A stretch of DNA of 64,000 nucleotides from NCBI GenBank assembly GCA_021383565.1, contig CP079699.1:1550001-1614000 (forward strand). Direction: 5' to 3'. How positions within the stretch are numbered: the first letter of the stretch is position 1; each line of letters begins with the position of its first letter. Positions 1 through 6,958 of this stretch are shown here, piece by piece. This DNA is from Levilactobacillus brevis (lineage in GTDB: Bacteria; Bacillota; Bacilli; Lactobacillales; Lactobacillaceae). The position numbers and the translations under genes are program-made. The notes under the pieces were generated by a model, which made no database searches, was not told the DNA's origin, and was given only the letters and a program-made list of their open reading frames with translations.

Positions 1-38
1 TTGTATGACCGCCCCTGTAAATCAATTGGTTGTGCCAT
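1..38 (-). CDS. 5' end of a CDS leaving the window on the left
   Basis: On the minus strand an ATG at 38 follows a strong GGGAGGAA ribosome-binding site at about 44-51, and the frame stays open to the window edge, giving M-A-Q-P-I-D-L-Q-G-R-S-Y. Twelve residues are too few to name the product. The gene is divergent from the small gene at 241, so the 200-bp space between them carries both promoters. Confidence 0.6.
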   Translation of the reverse strand, partial: MAQPIDLQGRSY

Positions 39-150
39 GTAATTCCTCCCTCATGCCTACTTTAGAAGCATTATCAACTGACTTTTATCCTAGTCCTTTT
101 CCTGTTTTCTGTAAACTCAAGCGTCCCGCAATGGTTGCCCGTACAATCAA

Positions 151-210
151 GTTACTTATCCGCCAATCTTTGGTACAATGAAGCTAATCAGGACCGATAC
201 CAATCGGTCA
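151..210 (+). promoter_or_regulatory. Probable promoter with a leader hairpin for the gene at 241
   Basis: TACAAT at 174-179 is preceded by TGG, giving an extended -10 (TGnTACAAT); the -35 near 151-156 is weak. Just after the expected start, GACCGAT (193-199) can pair with ATCGGTC (204-210). The hairpin could be an operator or an RNA element; no T-run follows it. Confidence 0.4.
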
Positions 211-240
211 CGCGGACTACGCAAGGAATGAGGGTAAACT

Positions 241-417
241 ATGGATTTAGTAGCATATTTGCACGACGAAATTAACTTCTTGACGGAACAAATGAATCGC
301 GCCAAGAAGGAAAAGGATAACGCCATGAATTTTCTCTGCGACGCCCGAATCACCGAGGCTAAACGGATCTTGGAGCAGATTGATAAGGGAAACATTGATC
401 GGCTGAAGGCCGAATAA
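241..417 (+). CDS. Small charged hypothetical protein, 58 aa
   Basis: An ATG at 241 lies behind an AAGGAATGAGGG ribosome-binding region and opens a 58-codon frame ending in TAA at 417. The product is highly charged, with no hydrophobic segment, and its spacing of Leu/Ile/Met residues suggests an amphipathic helix or short coiled coil (MNRAKKEKDN...ITEAKRILEQID). I do not recognise a family. The gene stands alone, with an extended -10 promoter upstream and a hairpin at 450-484 downstream. Good start context and clean boundaries make it likely to be real despite its size. Confidence 0.65.
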   Translation: MDLVAYLHDEINFLTEQMNRAKKEKDNAMNFLCDARITEAKRILEQIDKGNIDRLKAE

Positions 418-449
418 ATCAACTGACGTCTCGTTGGCGCCGGTTATCT

Positions 450-484
450 AAACGCACCTGGGCGGGATTGTCCCAAGTGCGTTT
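450..484 (+). terminator. Hairpin after the 58-aa gene, probable terminator
   Basis: AAACGCAC (450-457) pairs perfectly with GTGCGTTT (477-484), extended inside by TGGG/CCCA after one mismatch. The T-run is poor, so termination may be partial. Confidence 0.5.
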
Positions 485-519
485 GTGCCGTTTAAATACG
501 CTCAGAGAGGGACAGTAAC

Positions 520-693
520 TTGCAGTTAAAAACGCTCATCGACAGCCTGATTTTCATTGTCATTATTGGTCTAGTTACTTTTTTAATCATCAACTTTATC
601 ACGGACTTCCGCACCACCCTACTCGTGGTGCTCGCCCTCACGGCTGCCGGTTGGGTAAAAGCACATTTTTTCAAGGGCCACGTCGACCGGTGA
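520..693 (+). CDS. Small two-helix membrane protein, 57 aa
   Basis: A TTG at 520 is placed 8 nt after AGAGGG and opens a 57-codon frame to TGA at 693. The product has one long hydrophobic stretch (about residues 9-27, rich in Ile/Leu/Val/Phe) and a second at about 33-46, separated by a short polar ITDFR turn; both ends are polar. This is the pattern of a small integral membrane hairpin; I recognise no family. A short inverted repeat CCTAAT/ATTAGG at about 713-730 follows, between it and map. Confidence 0.6.
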   Translation: MQLKTLIDSLIFIVIIGLVTFLIINFITDFRTTLLVVLALTAAGWVKAHFFKGHVDR

Positions 694-770
694 TTTTTGT
701 ATCGCAGGTTCGCCTAATCATGCAATTAGGTGTAGATTAGTAGTGTACGAATTTTTGAGGAGGCAACACA

Positions 771-1571
771 TTGATAACCATTAAATCAGATCGTGAAATT
801 AAAAAAATGGCCGAATCAGGTGCCGTTTTAGCAGGCGTTCACAAGGGTCTGCGTGACATCATCAAGCCAGGTATTTCAAGTTGGGAAATCGAACGGTTTG
901 CCAACAAGTACATCGCCGAACATGGCGCCACCCCGTCCGAAAAGGGCTTCGAGGGCTACAAGTACGCCACCTGCGTCAGCGTGAACGATGAAGTCGCTCA
1001 CGCCATCCCCCGTAAGGACCTCTTGCTTAAGGAAGGCGACATCGTGGCGGTCGACATGACCGTTAACTTGGACGGCTTCGAAAGTGATTCTTGCTGGACT
1101 TACGCGGTCGGCAAGATCAGTCCAGAGGCCCAACACCTGATGGACGTCACCAAGAAGTCCCTATACTTGGGCATCGACCAGGCCGTCGTGGGCAACCGCA
1201 TCGGCGATATTGGCCACGCTATCCAAGCCTACACGGAAGGTCAGGAACACATGGGCGACGTTCGGGAATTAATCGGCCACGGTATTCAACCAACCATGCA
1301 CGAACAACCCAATGTGCCGAACTACGGTGAAGCGGGCAAGGGCTTGCGTTTACGCGCCGGCATGACTATCACCATCGAACCCATGATTAACTTGGGGACT
1401 TGGGAGATTGCGTCCCGTGAAACGGCCGACAAGTCTTGGGAATACTACGTTACGGCCGACGGCTCACTGTCCGCTCAGTACGAACACACACTGGTCATTA
1501 CCGATGACGGTCCCAAGATCTTAACGTCACAAGACGACCCCATCGACGAAAAATACCGACTCAACTTCTAG
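771..1571 (+). CDS. map: Type I methionyl aminopeptidase
   Basis: Cytosolic metallopeptidase that removes the initiator Met from nascent proteins. The pita-bread fold metal ligands are all present: D95, D106, H170 (in GHGI), E203 (in IEPM) and E238; H77 is the expected substrate-contacting His. The length of 266 aa is normal for a lactobacillal enzyme without an N-terminal zinc finger. Translation starts at TTG 771, 9 nt after GAGGAGG. menG follows after 12 nt on the same strand, so the two genes are probably cotranscribed to the terminator at 2313-2365. Confidence 0.95.
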   Translation: MITIKSDREIKKMAESGAVLAGVHKGLRDIIKPGISSWEIERFANKYIAEHGATPSEKGFEGYKYATCVSVNDEVAHAIPRKDLLLKEGDIVAVDMTVNLDGFESDSCWTYAVGKISPEAQHLMDVTKKSLYLGIDQAVVGNRIGDIGHAIQAYTEGQEHMGDVRELIGHGIQPTMHEQPNVPNYGEAGKGLRLRAGMTITIEPMINLGTWEIASRETADKSWEYYVTADGSLSAQYEHTLVITDDGPKILTSQDDPIDEKYRLNF

Positions 1572-1583
1572 GAGGCTCCGCGT

Positions 1584-2303
1584 ATGGCACTGACGAATCA
1601 GACACCGGAACACACCGTCCAACACCTCTTTGATCAGATTGCCCCGCAATATGATCAGATGAATAGCGTCATCAGCCTGGGAACCCACCGCATCTGGCGT
1701 CACCGCGTCATGACGGCGATGGCCGTCCGCCCCGGTGACTTTGCGCTAGACCTGTGCTGTGGCACCGGTGACTGGACGTTGGCGCTGGCTCGCGCGGTCG
1801 GTCCCGCTGGCCGCGTGGTGGGCTTGGACTTTAGCCCGGTGATGATTCGTGAAGCGCAACGTAAGGTCCGCGCCGCTAAGCTAACCGGTCGGATCACGCT
1901 GCGACAAGGAGACGCCATGCAGTTGCCCTATCCCGACAACAGCTTCAACGTGGTGACGATTGGCTTCGGTCTGCGAAACGTTCCCGATGCCAATCAGGTC
2001 CTGCGGGAGATGACCCGGGTCGTCAAGCCGGGTGGACAGGTGGTCTGCCTGGAAACTTCGCAACCGACTAACCCCATCATTCATGCGGGGTGGCAGGTCT
2101 ACTTTGGCCACGTGGTCCCGCTGATGGGCAGTCTGGTGGCCCACCACTATCAGGCCTACAACTATCTCCAGCGGTCGACCCACCGCTTCGTTTCGGCCGA
2201 ACAATTAGCTAAGATGTTTACCGCGGCCGGGTTGACGCAGGTACATGACCACCTCTTCAATCTGGGAGCGGCTGCCGTGCATTTCGGGGTTAAGCCATAC
2301 TAA
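1584..2303 (+). CDS. menG: Demethylmenaquinone methyltransferase (UbiE/MenG family)
   Basis: SAM-dependent methyltransferase of 239 aa. Motif I DLCCGTGDW lies at residues 56-64, LDFSP follows at 81-85, and the family block GFGLRNVPDANQVLREMTRV is intact. In menaquinone-forming bacteria this family performs the last C-methylation. Many lactobacilli lack a full menaquinone pathway and either rely on supplied quinone or use the enzyme on another substrate; no other men gene is in the window. Its ATG follows GGAGG by 7 nt and lies 12 nt after map, so the two genes form one unit. Confidence 0.88.
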   Translation: MALTNQTPEHTVQHLFDQIAPQYDQMNSVISLGTHRIWRHRVMTAMAVRPGDFALDLCCGTGDWTLALARAVGPAGRVVGLDFSPVMIREAQRKVRAAKLTGRITLRQGDAMQLPYPDNSFNVVTIGFGLRNVPDANQVLREMTRVVKPGGQVVCLETSQPTNPIIHAGWQVYFGHVVPLMGSLVAHHYQAYNYLQRSTHRFVSAEQLAKMFTAAGLTQVHDHLFNLGAAAVHFGVKPY

Positions 2304-2312
2304 ATAAAACGG

Positions 2313-2365
2313 AAAAATCCGCCCTACCAGCGATAGTTCACCATCGTTGATACGGCGGATTTTTT
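2313..2365. terminator. Bidirectional intrinsic terminator after menG
   Basis: AAAAATCCGCC (2313-2323) pairs with GGCGGATTTTT (2354-2364), with T-runs usable on both strands. It ends the map-menG unit and can also end the minus-strand gene at 2450. Confidence 0.85.
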
Positions 2366-2380
2366 GATTGTCTTTTATCG

Positions 2381-2414
2381 CCTGCGGCTGCCAGAGATTC
2401 CGCCTGCTGTGGGA
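2381..2414 (-). repeat. Copy D (3' fragment) of a dispersed structured repeat
   Basis: On the minus strand this 34-nt segment reads CCCACAGCAGGCGGAATC followed by TCTGGCAGCCGCAGG. It matches the 3' tail of the repeat at 22752-22785 at almost every base, and the last 20 nt also match 20094-20113. It lies directly downstream of the glycosylase gene ending at 2450, between that gene and the terminator. The upstream three-hairpin part seen in the longer copies is not present here. Confidence 0.75.
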
Positions 2415-2449
2415 TCGAGGGTTAAGCCCCCCTCCCAATTATTTCAGAT

Positions 2450-3076
2450 TTATGCCCAACCATGGTGCTCGCGGTCCCAGTCGCGCTTGCGGCTACCGGA
2501 GACGAACGGGTTACCCGCCACCGTGAAGCGCAGTGGCCGATCCTGCCAGCTTCCAGCCGACACGCCCACGCGTGACGTTGCCGCAATCTTCCTTGGTTGC
2601 CGCGTCATTTCCGGCGTAATTGTTAGATTTTGAGCGCCTAGCATGGTCCGGTTCAAGTTCTTTGACTGAATCCCCAGTGCCGCCATCAGTTTTCCCGGAC
2701 CATTGGTGACATCCGGCACCGGCTTGTCGCGATTTTGCTGCATCAAGTCCAGCCCCTCGTGCGGCTCAATCCCCCGAATCAGAATTCCTTGGGGCGTGCC
2801 GGCTGCCTGGGTAGCCACGTCAAACATGTAATACCCACGCAAGATGTAGATATAAATGGTTCCCGGCGCATCATACAGGGCCGCGTTAGCCGCCGTGTAG
2901 CGCCCGTTAAAGGCGTGGGCCGCCGTATCCTTCTCACCCAGATAGGCCTCGGCCTCGACAATCCACCCGCTCATGGTACCAGCCGGCGTTTGGTAGACCA
3001 ACTCGTGACCCAACAAGTCCTGCGCAATTTGCGGCGTGGGCCGTCCCGTAAAAAATTCTGCTAAAGCGTCTGACAT
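2450..3076 (-). CDS. 3-methyladenine DNA glycosylase, Mpg/AAG type
   Basis: Monofunctional base-excision enzyme that removes alkylated or deaminated purines. The 208-aa product shows the AAG fold signature: LAxxLLGxxL near the N-terminus, WIVEAEAYLGxxDxAAHAFNGRY (with the catalytic Glu in EAEAY), TIYIYxxRGxYxMFDV and NGPGKLMxALGI. Residues SRVGVSAG sit near the C-terminus. The frame is open further upstream, but ATG 3076 follows GGAGGAGAAAACG directly and starts exactly at the conserved N-terminus. It is divergent from the DUF488 gene. Two TagI-family glycosylases also occur in the window (28052 and 39380). Confidence 0.92.
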   Translation of the reverse strand: MSDALAEFFTGRPTPQIAQDLLGHELVYQTPAGTMSGWIVEAEAYLGEKDTAAHAFNGRYTAANAALYDAPGTIYIYILRGYYMFDVATQAAGTPQGILIRGIEPHEGLDLMQQNRDKPVPDVTNGPGKLMAALGIQSKNLNRTMLGAQNLTITPEMTRQPRKIAATSRVGVSAGSWQDRPLRFTVAGNPFVSGSRKRDWDREHHGWA

Positions 3077-3130
3077 CGTTTTCTCCTCCAATTTCACTAT
3101 GTTAGAATGGGGCCATGGAGATGATACCTT

Positions 3131-3523
3131 ATGGCAATTAAATGCGAACGAATCTACACCAAGCCCGCCGATCTTGACGGTTATCGCGTGCTCGTCGACC
3201 GACTGTGGCCGCGAGGAATTTCTAAAGTGAACGCGCAACTCGCGTCCTGGGAAAAGGAAATGGGACCCACCACCGACCTGCGGAAGTGGTTCAACCACGA
3301 ACCCGAAAAATTCCCAGAATTCAAAAAACGCTACGTCACTGAGCTTGAAGCCAACGCAGCGTTACCCGCCTTTTTAGACCTGGTCGCCGAACAACTCAAC
3401 GACCAAGATGTGATTTTATTATACGGCGCCAAGGACGAAGAACACAACCAGGCTGTAATTTTAAAGGAATTTTTGCTTAAACGCTTAGCGGATCGAGTAC
3501 CCGCTGCACGGCTGACAGACTAA
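3131..3523 (+). CDS. DUF488 family protein
   Basis: A 130-aa cytosolic protein matching the DUF488 pattern: IYTKPADLDGYRVLVDRLWPRGISK at the start, W-x-KEMGPTxDLRKWFxHxPEKFPEFKKRY in the middle and DVILLYGAKDEEHNQAxxLKEFL near the end. The biochemical role of the family is not settled. The start ATG follows GGAG by about 10 nt. Its last 47 nt overlap the convergent HAD gene, so the two transcripts are antisense to each other at their 3' ends. Confidence 0.85.
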   Translation: MAIKCERIYTKPADLDGYRVLVDRLWPRGISKVNAQLASWEKEMGPTTDLRKWFNHEPEKFPEFKKRYVTELEANAALPAFLDLVAEQLNDQDVILLYGAKDEEHNQAVILKEFLLKRLADRVPAARLTD

Positions 3524-4154
3524 GCTCGCGAGTACTGGTGAGCATGGCATCCGCCTGCGGTATCGGCTGAGCATTGATGCCGATGGTCAGGCAACCTGCG
3601 GCCTTCGCGGACTGCACCCCAGTCACCGTGTCCTCAAAGGCAATGCACGTGGTCGGGTCGCGATGAATCAGGGCGGCCGCGGCGAGATAGACGTCCGGTG
3701 CCGGCTTGCTAGCCTTCAAGTCCTTAGCCGCCACGATGTGTGGAAAATACCGATCCAGACCCAGATGGGTGATTTCGGCTGGCGCATTGGTCGAAGCTGA
3801 GGCTAGAGCCAGCGGATACCCCGCCGCCACGAGCTCATCCAGAAAGGCCGTGACCCCGGGCAGACGATTAGCCGGCGTCAGAGCGGCCACATACTGCCGA
3901 TACAGCGCGTTTTCATGATCCGTAATCATTTGGCGCTGGTCGGGGCCAAAGTCGTTCTGACGGCCCACAGGCGCCAAAATCGTCAACAAAGAATCGGCCC
4001 GACTCATGCCGGGTAACGTGGCGGCTAGCTGGTCGGTCCACGGAATGTGGAGTTCTTGCGCAACCGTTTGCCAAGAAGCCAAATGGTATTGCCAAGAATC
4101 AGCCAACACCCCGTGGAGGTCAAATAGGAAGCCGCGAAGTTGTCGTGCTTGCAT
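3477..4154 (-). CDS. HAD hydrolase of the beta-phosphoglucomutase type, with an altered first motif
   Basis: A 225-aa HAD-superfamily protein with an alpha-helical cap like beta-phosphoglucomutase or PGMB/YcjU. The motifs are FLFDLHGVLADS (residues 9-20), LASAST (motif II, S119), SKPAPD (Lys150) and AFEDTVTGV (E174/D175). Motif I should read DxDGxxxD. Here the second Asp, the general acid/base, is His14 (codon CAC rather than GAC). Known HAD phosphatases and mutases need that Asp, so the protein may be weak, altered in activity or a pseudo-enzyme. It starts at ATG 4154 after a GGGGGAG site. A cre-like site sits just downstream of its -10, as for a sugar-utilisation gene. Confidence 0.8.
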   Translation of the reverse strand: MQARQLRGFLFDLHGVLADSWQYHLASWQTVAQELHIPWTDQLAATLPGMSRADSLLTILAPVGRQNDFGPDQRQMITDHENALYRQYVAALTPANRLPGVTAFLDELVAAGYPLALASASTNAPAEITHLGLDRYFPHIVAAKDLKASKPAPDVYLAAAALIHRDPTTCIAFEDTVTGVQSAKAAGCLTIGINAQPIPQADAMLTSTRELSLSAVQRVLDPLSV

Positions 4155-4169
4155 GTAATCTCCCCCTCG

Positions 4170-4200
4170 TGAAAGCGTTTCAATTTTTAAATCTATTATA
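4170..4200 (-). promoter_or_regulatory. Promoter (-10) with a cre-like CcpA site for the HAD gene
   Basis: On the minus strand TATAAT (4200-4195) is followed by TTGAAACGCTTTCA (4183-4170), one mismatch from the cre consensus TGNAANCGNWNNCA. A cre downstream of -10 normally means CcpA repression. The -35 is poor. Confidence 0.55.
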
Positions 4201-4211
4201 CACCAAAATAA

Positions 4212-4248
4212 AATGGTTCACCGCTTTAAACTATGCGGTGAACCATTG
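4212..4248 (-). terminator. Terminator of the usp gene
   Basis: A perfect 13-bp stem, AATGGTTCACCGC paired with GCGGTGAACCATT, with a 10-nt loop, followed on the minus strand by TTTTATTTT. Confidence 0.85.
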
Positions 4249-4253
4249 TTAAT

Positions 4254-4712
4254 TTAACGAATAACGATAACTGAAACGTCAGACTTCTTGGCGAGCCGTA
4301 ACCCGATGGCCCCGGGATGACCGTGACTGGCGAAATCAACGTCCGCCCCGCAGACGATCAGATCCGGTTGAAAATCGGGGACAATCTTCTGAAGCACAAC
4401 ATCGTCGACGTCACCGCCCTCCCCCACGATGGCCTGGACATCTTCCACGCCAAACGCGGTGGCCTGATCAGCGTAACTTTTGACGATGGCCTTAAGGTGC
4501 TCACGCTTCTCGTTCAACTTATCTGGCATCAGCGATTCATAGATGCTGATGTCATCGCTTTCCAGTACGGAGGCAATGCCCAGATGTGCTTGATAATCCC
4601 GGGCCATCGTCATCGCGAACCGGAATGCCCGACTGGTTGAGGGCCGGTCATCCTCATCGATGGTGATTAAAATTCGCCGGAAAAATAGTGGATTGTTTAT
4701 TTCGTCTGCCAT
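4254..4712 (-). CDS. Universal stress protein (UspA family)
   Basis: A 152-aa cytosolic protein with the Usp fold: strand 1 RRILITIDED, the A-R-D-Y-Q-A-H-L helix/strand, and a C-terminal LIVCGADVDFASHGHPGAIGLRLAKKSDVSVIVIR block. The glycine-rich ATP loop is atypical (HGHPGAIG instead of G-x2-G-x9-G-S/T), so nucleotide binding is uncertain. The start ATG is 6-7 nt after AGGAGGGG. The gene has its own terminator and lies downstream of a structured RNA that ends in a separate terminator. That arrangement is typical of the Lacto-usp motif. Confidence 0.85.
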   Translation of the reverse strand: MADEINNPLFFRRILITIDEDDRPSTSRAFRFAMTMARDYQAHLGIASVLESDDISIYESLMPDKLNEKREHLKAIVKSYADQATAFGVEDVQAIVGEGGDVDDVVLQKIVPDFQPDLIVCGADVDFASHGHPGAIGLRLAKKSDVSVIVIR

Positions 4713-4814
4713 AAAACCCCTCCTGCAGTGATTGTTGATTCGGCCTTATTGTATCATACCTGAGAATGAAAAGACTCGTCGGACTGACGTAATCCGCTCG
4801 ATTGCCACTCCATG

Positions 4815-4846
4815 AAAAACGCCCTCCGTGAGCTGGAGGGCGTTTG
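4815..4846 (-). terminator. Intrinsic terminator of the structured RNA
   Basis: ACGCCCTCC pairs with GGAGGGCGT around an AGCTCAC loop, followed on the minus strand by TTTTTC. Confidence 0.85.
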
Positions 4847-5022
4847 GTGACTTATTTTGATTGGATGTGGGCGCTAGGTCTCGCTGATATTTTTCTGGCG
4901 AGTCTGGCGGCCGCCGAAACGTGCTCTCTCGGGCAGGTTCCTGCGCTCAACCCGGCTAAGCACCGACTCGGTTCTACCGAGTGGGCCCTTAGCCACGTTA
5001 ATGCTCAGAACCTAACCGCCCT
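4815..5022 (-). ncRNA. Structured ~205-nt RNA upstream of usp, Lacto-usp / 6S-like candidate
   Basis: Read on the minus strand. A closing helix pairs GGGCGGTTAGGTTC (5021-5008) with GACCTAGCGCCC (about 4880-4869), with one bulge. Inside it AACGTG (4999-4994) pairs with CACGTT (4923-4918), and GGCTAAG pairs with CTTAGCC around an ACTCGG/CCGAGT hairpin. Further hairpins are GCAGG/CCTGC, GGCGGCCGCC and CTCGC/GCGAG. It ends in an intrinsic terminator (4846-4815). A weak promoter (TTGTCA, then TAGAGT) lies in the end of the BCCT gene. Size, architecture and position before a usp gene fit the published Lacto-usp motif, proposed to be the 6S RNA of lactobacilli. This is recognition by structure and context, not by a covariance search. 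Confidence 0.5.
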
Positions 5023-5032
5023 CGATCGCACT

Positions 5033-6646
5033 CTACCTTGCGTGGTCCGGTGACAAAATCATTGGCCCGCGAACCGCTCGTGGTAATTCAACCGTAATTC
5101 GGCGTACCACAACGGGTTGTGGCACGACCACTGGTGCTGGCTTGGGCTTGGCGGCCAACATGTGCCAAATGGAATGTAGCAACAACAGGCAGACAAACAT
5201 CAGTGGGAAACCGGCAATCGTCGACACCGTTTGAACGGTCTTGAAACCCCCGACCATCACAATCCCAAAGGAGAAGATGATGAAGACAACGACCCAGATC
5301 ATTCGGTTCCAACGACTGGGTTCCTGACCGTCATCCAAGTGAAGACTGGTGAACGACGATACGATGAAAGCGGACGACGAAATCGTCGTGGCCAAGAAGA
5401 TGAAGCAAGAGATACAGTACAGCGCCAAGATAATCATCTTGAATGGTAACGTCGCAATGACCGTCGATACCACGGCGGCTTGCCCCTGCGTATTTAGGAT
5501 GTGTACCAAGTTAACGGCACCAGTCCGTTGCAGCCACAGTGAGTAGCCCCCGAAGATGGCATAAAAGCTCATGCATCCTAAGGCCCCATACGTCAACATA
5601 CCAACTAAGACCTGACGAATCGTCCGACCCTTGGAGATCCGGGCAATGAACAGCCCCATGACGGGCATGTAGGACAACCACCAGCCCCAGTAGAAAATCG
5701 TTTCCTGCTGAGCGGTACTGTCCCCACCGTTAGGTAACGTGTTGGTCGACATTGAAATAAACTTCTGGGCCATTAACCCAATACTATTCGTTTCGGAATT
5801 TAAAATATAAATCGTGGGTCCAATAATTAAGATAATAGCAAGCAGACCCAACGCCGTCCAAATGTGGGCGGAACTCAACCGATTGATTCCCCCGTTTAAT
5901 CCATGGAAAACCGTGACGGCAAATAAAATAAACAGAATGACAAAGAGTTCAATCTTAAGCATGAGGTTGTCTTGAACCCCGGTAAGCCGGCTTAACACCT
6001 TCGAAATGATGGGAATTTCCATCCCAACAGATGAACCAATTCCCCCCATGATCCCAAAGACCACGAGAAAATCGACCACGTGACGCGCAATGACCTTGCC
6101 CTTGCTGTCACCTTGTAAGCTGGTGATGGCGGCACTGACCCGTTGAACCTTGGCGTGCTTAACGTAGAGCACGTAAGCAATCGCAATCGTCGCGGGCGCA
6201 AACATCATCCACGCCATCGGTCCCCAGTTGAACTGCCCTAACATGTGGGCAGCACCGTAAGCATTGCTGGAGAACGGCTTGAACCCAAAGGCGGGGTGTT
6301 GCAGATACCGCAGCGGATCAACGATGGACAGCATTAAGATGCTGGCATCAATCGCCGTGGCGAAGACCATTGACCCCCACTGAAAGTTACTGTAGTGGGG
6401 CTTGTCATCGGCATCGCCCAATTTAACCTTACCAAATTTACCAAATGCCAAATACATAAAAAATAAGAAGTTGATCACGTACACCATCAAATAGGCCCAT
6501 GACATGTGCGTATCAATCCAGTTCAATAACGAACTCAGAGTGGTTTGTAATTGGTTACCACCTAAGATAAATAGCAATGACGCGAGAATAAATAAAACGA
6601 TGGTTGGTACGAATACTAACTTATCAATATTTTTACGCGCTAAAAT
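5033..6646 (-). CDS. BCCT-family transporter (betaine/carnitine/choline type), apparent ATT start
   Basis: Secondary transporter with about 12 membrane segments. It carries the family block FYWGWWLSYMPVMGLFIARISKGRTIRQ and an upstream GIGSSVGMEIP segment. Substrate is unknown; related proteins import glycine betaine, carnitine or choline. The first canonical in-frame start is TTG 6577, but family-like coding (ARKNIDKLVFVPTIVLFILAS) continues 23 codons upstream to a TGA. Within that extension no ATG, GTG or TTG exists. ATT 6646-6644 lies exactly 7 nt after a strong GAGGAGG and is taken as the start (537 aa). The leader contains a terminator-like hairpin. If the ATT is inactive, translation would start at 6577 and lack part of helix 1. 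Confidence 0.85.
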   Translation of the reverse strand: MLARKNIDKLVFVPTIVLFILASLLFILGGNQLQTTLSSLLNWIDTHMSWAYLMVYVINFLFFMYLAFGKFGKVKLGDADDKPHYSNFQWGSMVFATAIDASILMLSIVDPLRYLQHPAFGFKPFSSNAYGAAHMLGQFNWGPMAWMMFAPATIAIAYVLYVKHAKVQRVSAAITSLQGDSKGKVIARHVVDFLVVFGIMGGIGSSVGMEIPIISKVLSRLTGVQDNLMLKIELFVILFILFAVTVFHGLNGGINRLSSAHIWTALGLLAIILIIGPTIYILNSETNSIGLMAQKFISMSTNTLPNGGDSTAQQETIFYWGWWLSYMPVMGLFIARISKGRTIRQVLVGMLTYGALGCMSFYAIFGGYSLWLQRTGAVNLVHILNTQGQAAVVSTVIATLPFKMIILALYCISCFIFLATTISSSAFIVSSFTSLHLDDGQEPSRWNRMIWVVVFIIFSFGIVMVGGFKTVQTVSTIAGFPLMFVCLLLLHSIWHMLAAKPKPAPVVVPQPVVVRRITVELPRAVRGPMILSPDHAR

Positions 6647-6669
6647 AAATAATCCTCCTCATTTGTTTC

Positions 6670-6687
6670 CTGGAAGCAAGCTTCCAG
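6670..6687 (-). promoter_or_regulatory. Short perfect hairpin next to the BCCT ribosome-binding site
   Basis: CTGGAAGC (6670-6677) pairs with GCTTCCAG (6680-6687) across two unpaired bases, 10 nt upstream of the GAGGAGG. It may affect translation initiation or be a protein-binding site. Confidence 0.4.
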
Positions 6688-6700
6688 CGGTCATGTTTCG

Positions 6701-6825
6701 AAGAGATTGTACGAAAAAAGCGCCATACACGGGTCGTTACACGAGCCACCTGTACAGCGCCAATCACGGTTAAATACAAATTGCCTACGCAAATCTCTTT
6801 GAATCAATATCCAAAGTCTATTATA
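6701..6825 (-). promoter_or_regulatory. Leader of the BCCT gene with promoter and attenuator-like terminator
   Basis: On the minus strand TATAAT (6825-6820) starts a leader of about 165 nt. GCGCTGTACAGG (about 6760-6749) pairs, with G-U pairs, with CCCGTGTATGGCGC (6733-6720), followed by TTTTTT (6719-6714). This intrinsic terminator lies before the gene. AAGAGATT (6799-6792 on the transcript) can pair with AATCTCTT (6708-6701) beyond the terminator. I see no T-box signature. The bases resemble an attenuator or riboswitch expression platform; the ligand is unknown. Confidence 0.5.
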
Positions 6826-6958
6826 CGCAGTCGCTAGGATTAGTAAAATCTTGAATAAGGATAAGATTTTTCTGCGGAAATTTAAGCGCTTACACTACCA
6901 ATCACCATTGGATTCTAAGAATTCGATTAGAATTTAGGTGATAGCTTAACCCTTTGCT

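Noticed and set aside
5033-5200. Possible intrinsic terminator inside the end of the BCCT gene
   Set aside because: No stem with a T-run can be seen before the stop; the nearest terminator is the one of the structured RNA at 4815-4846.
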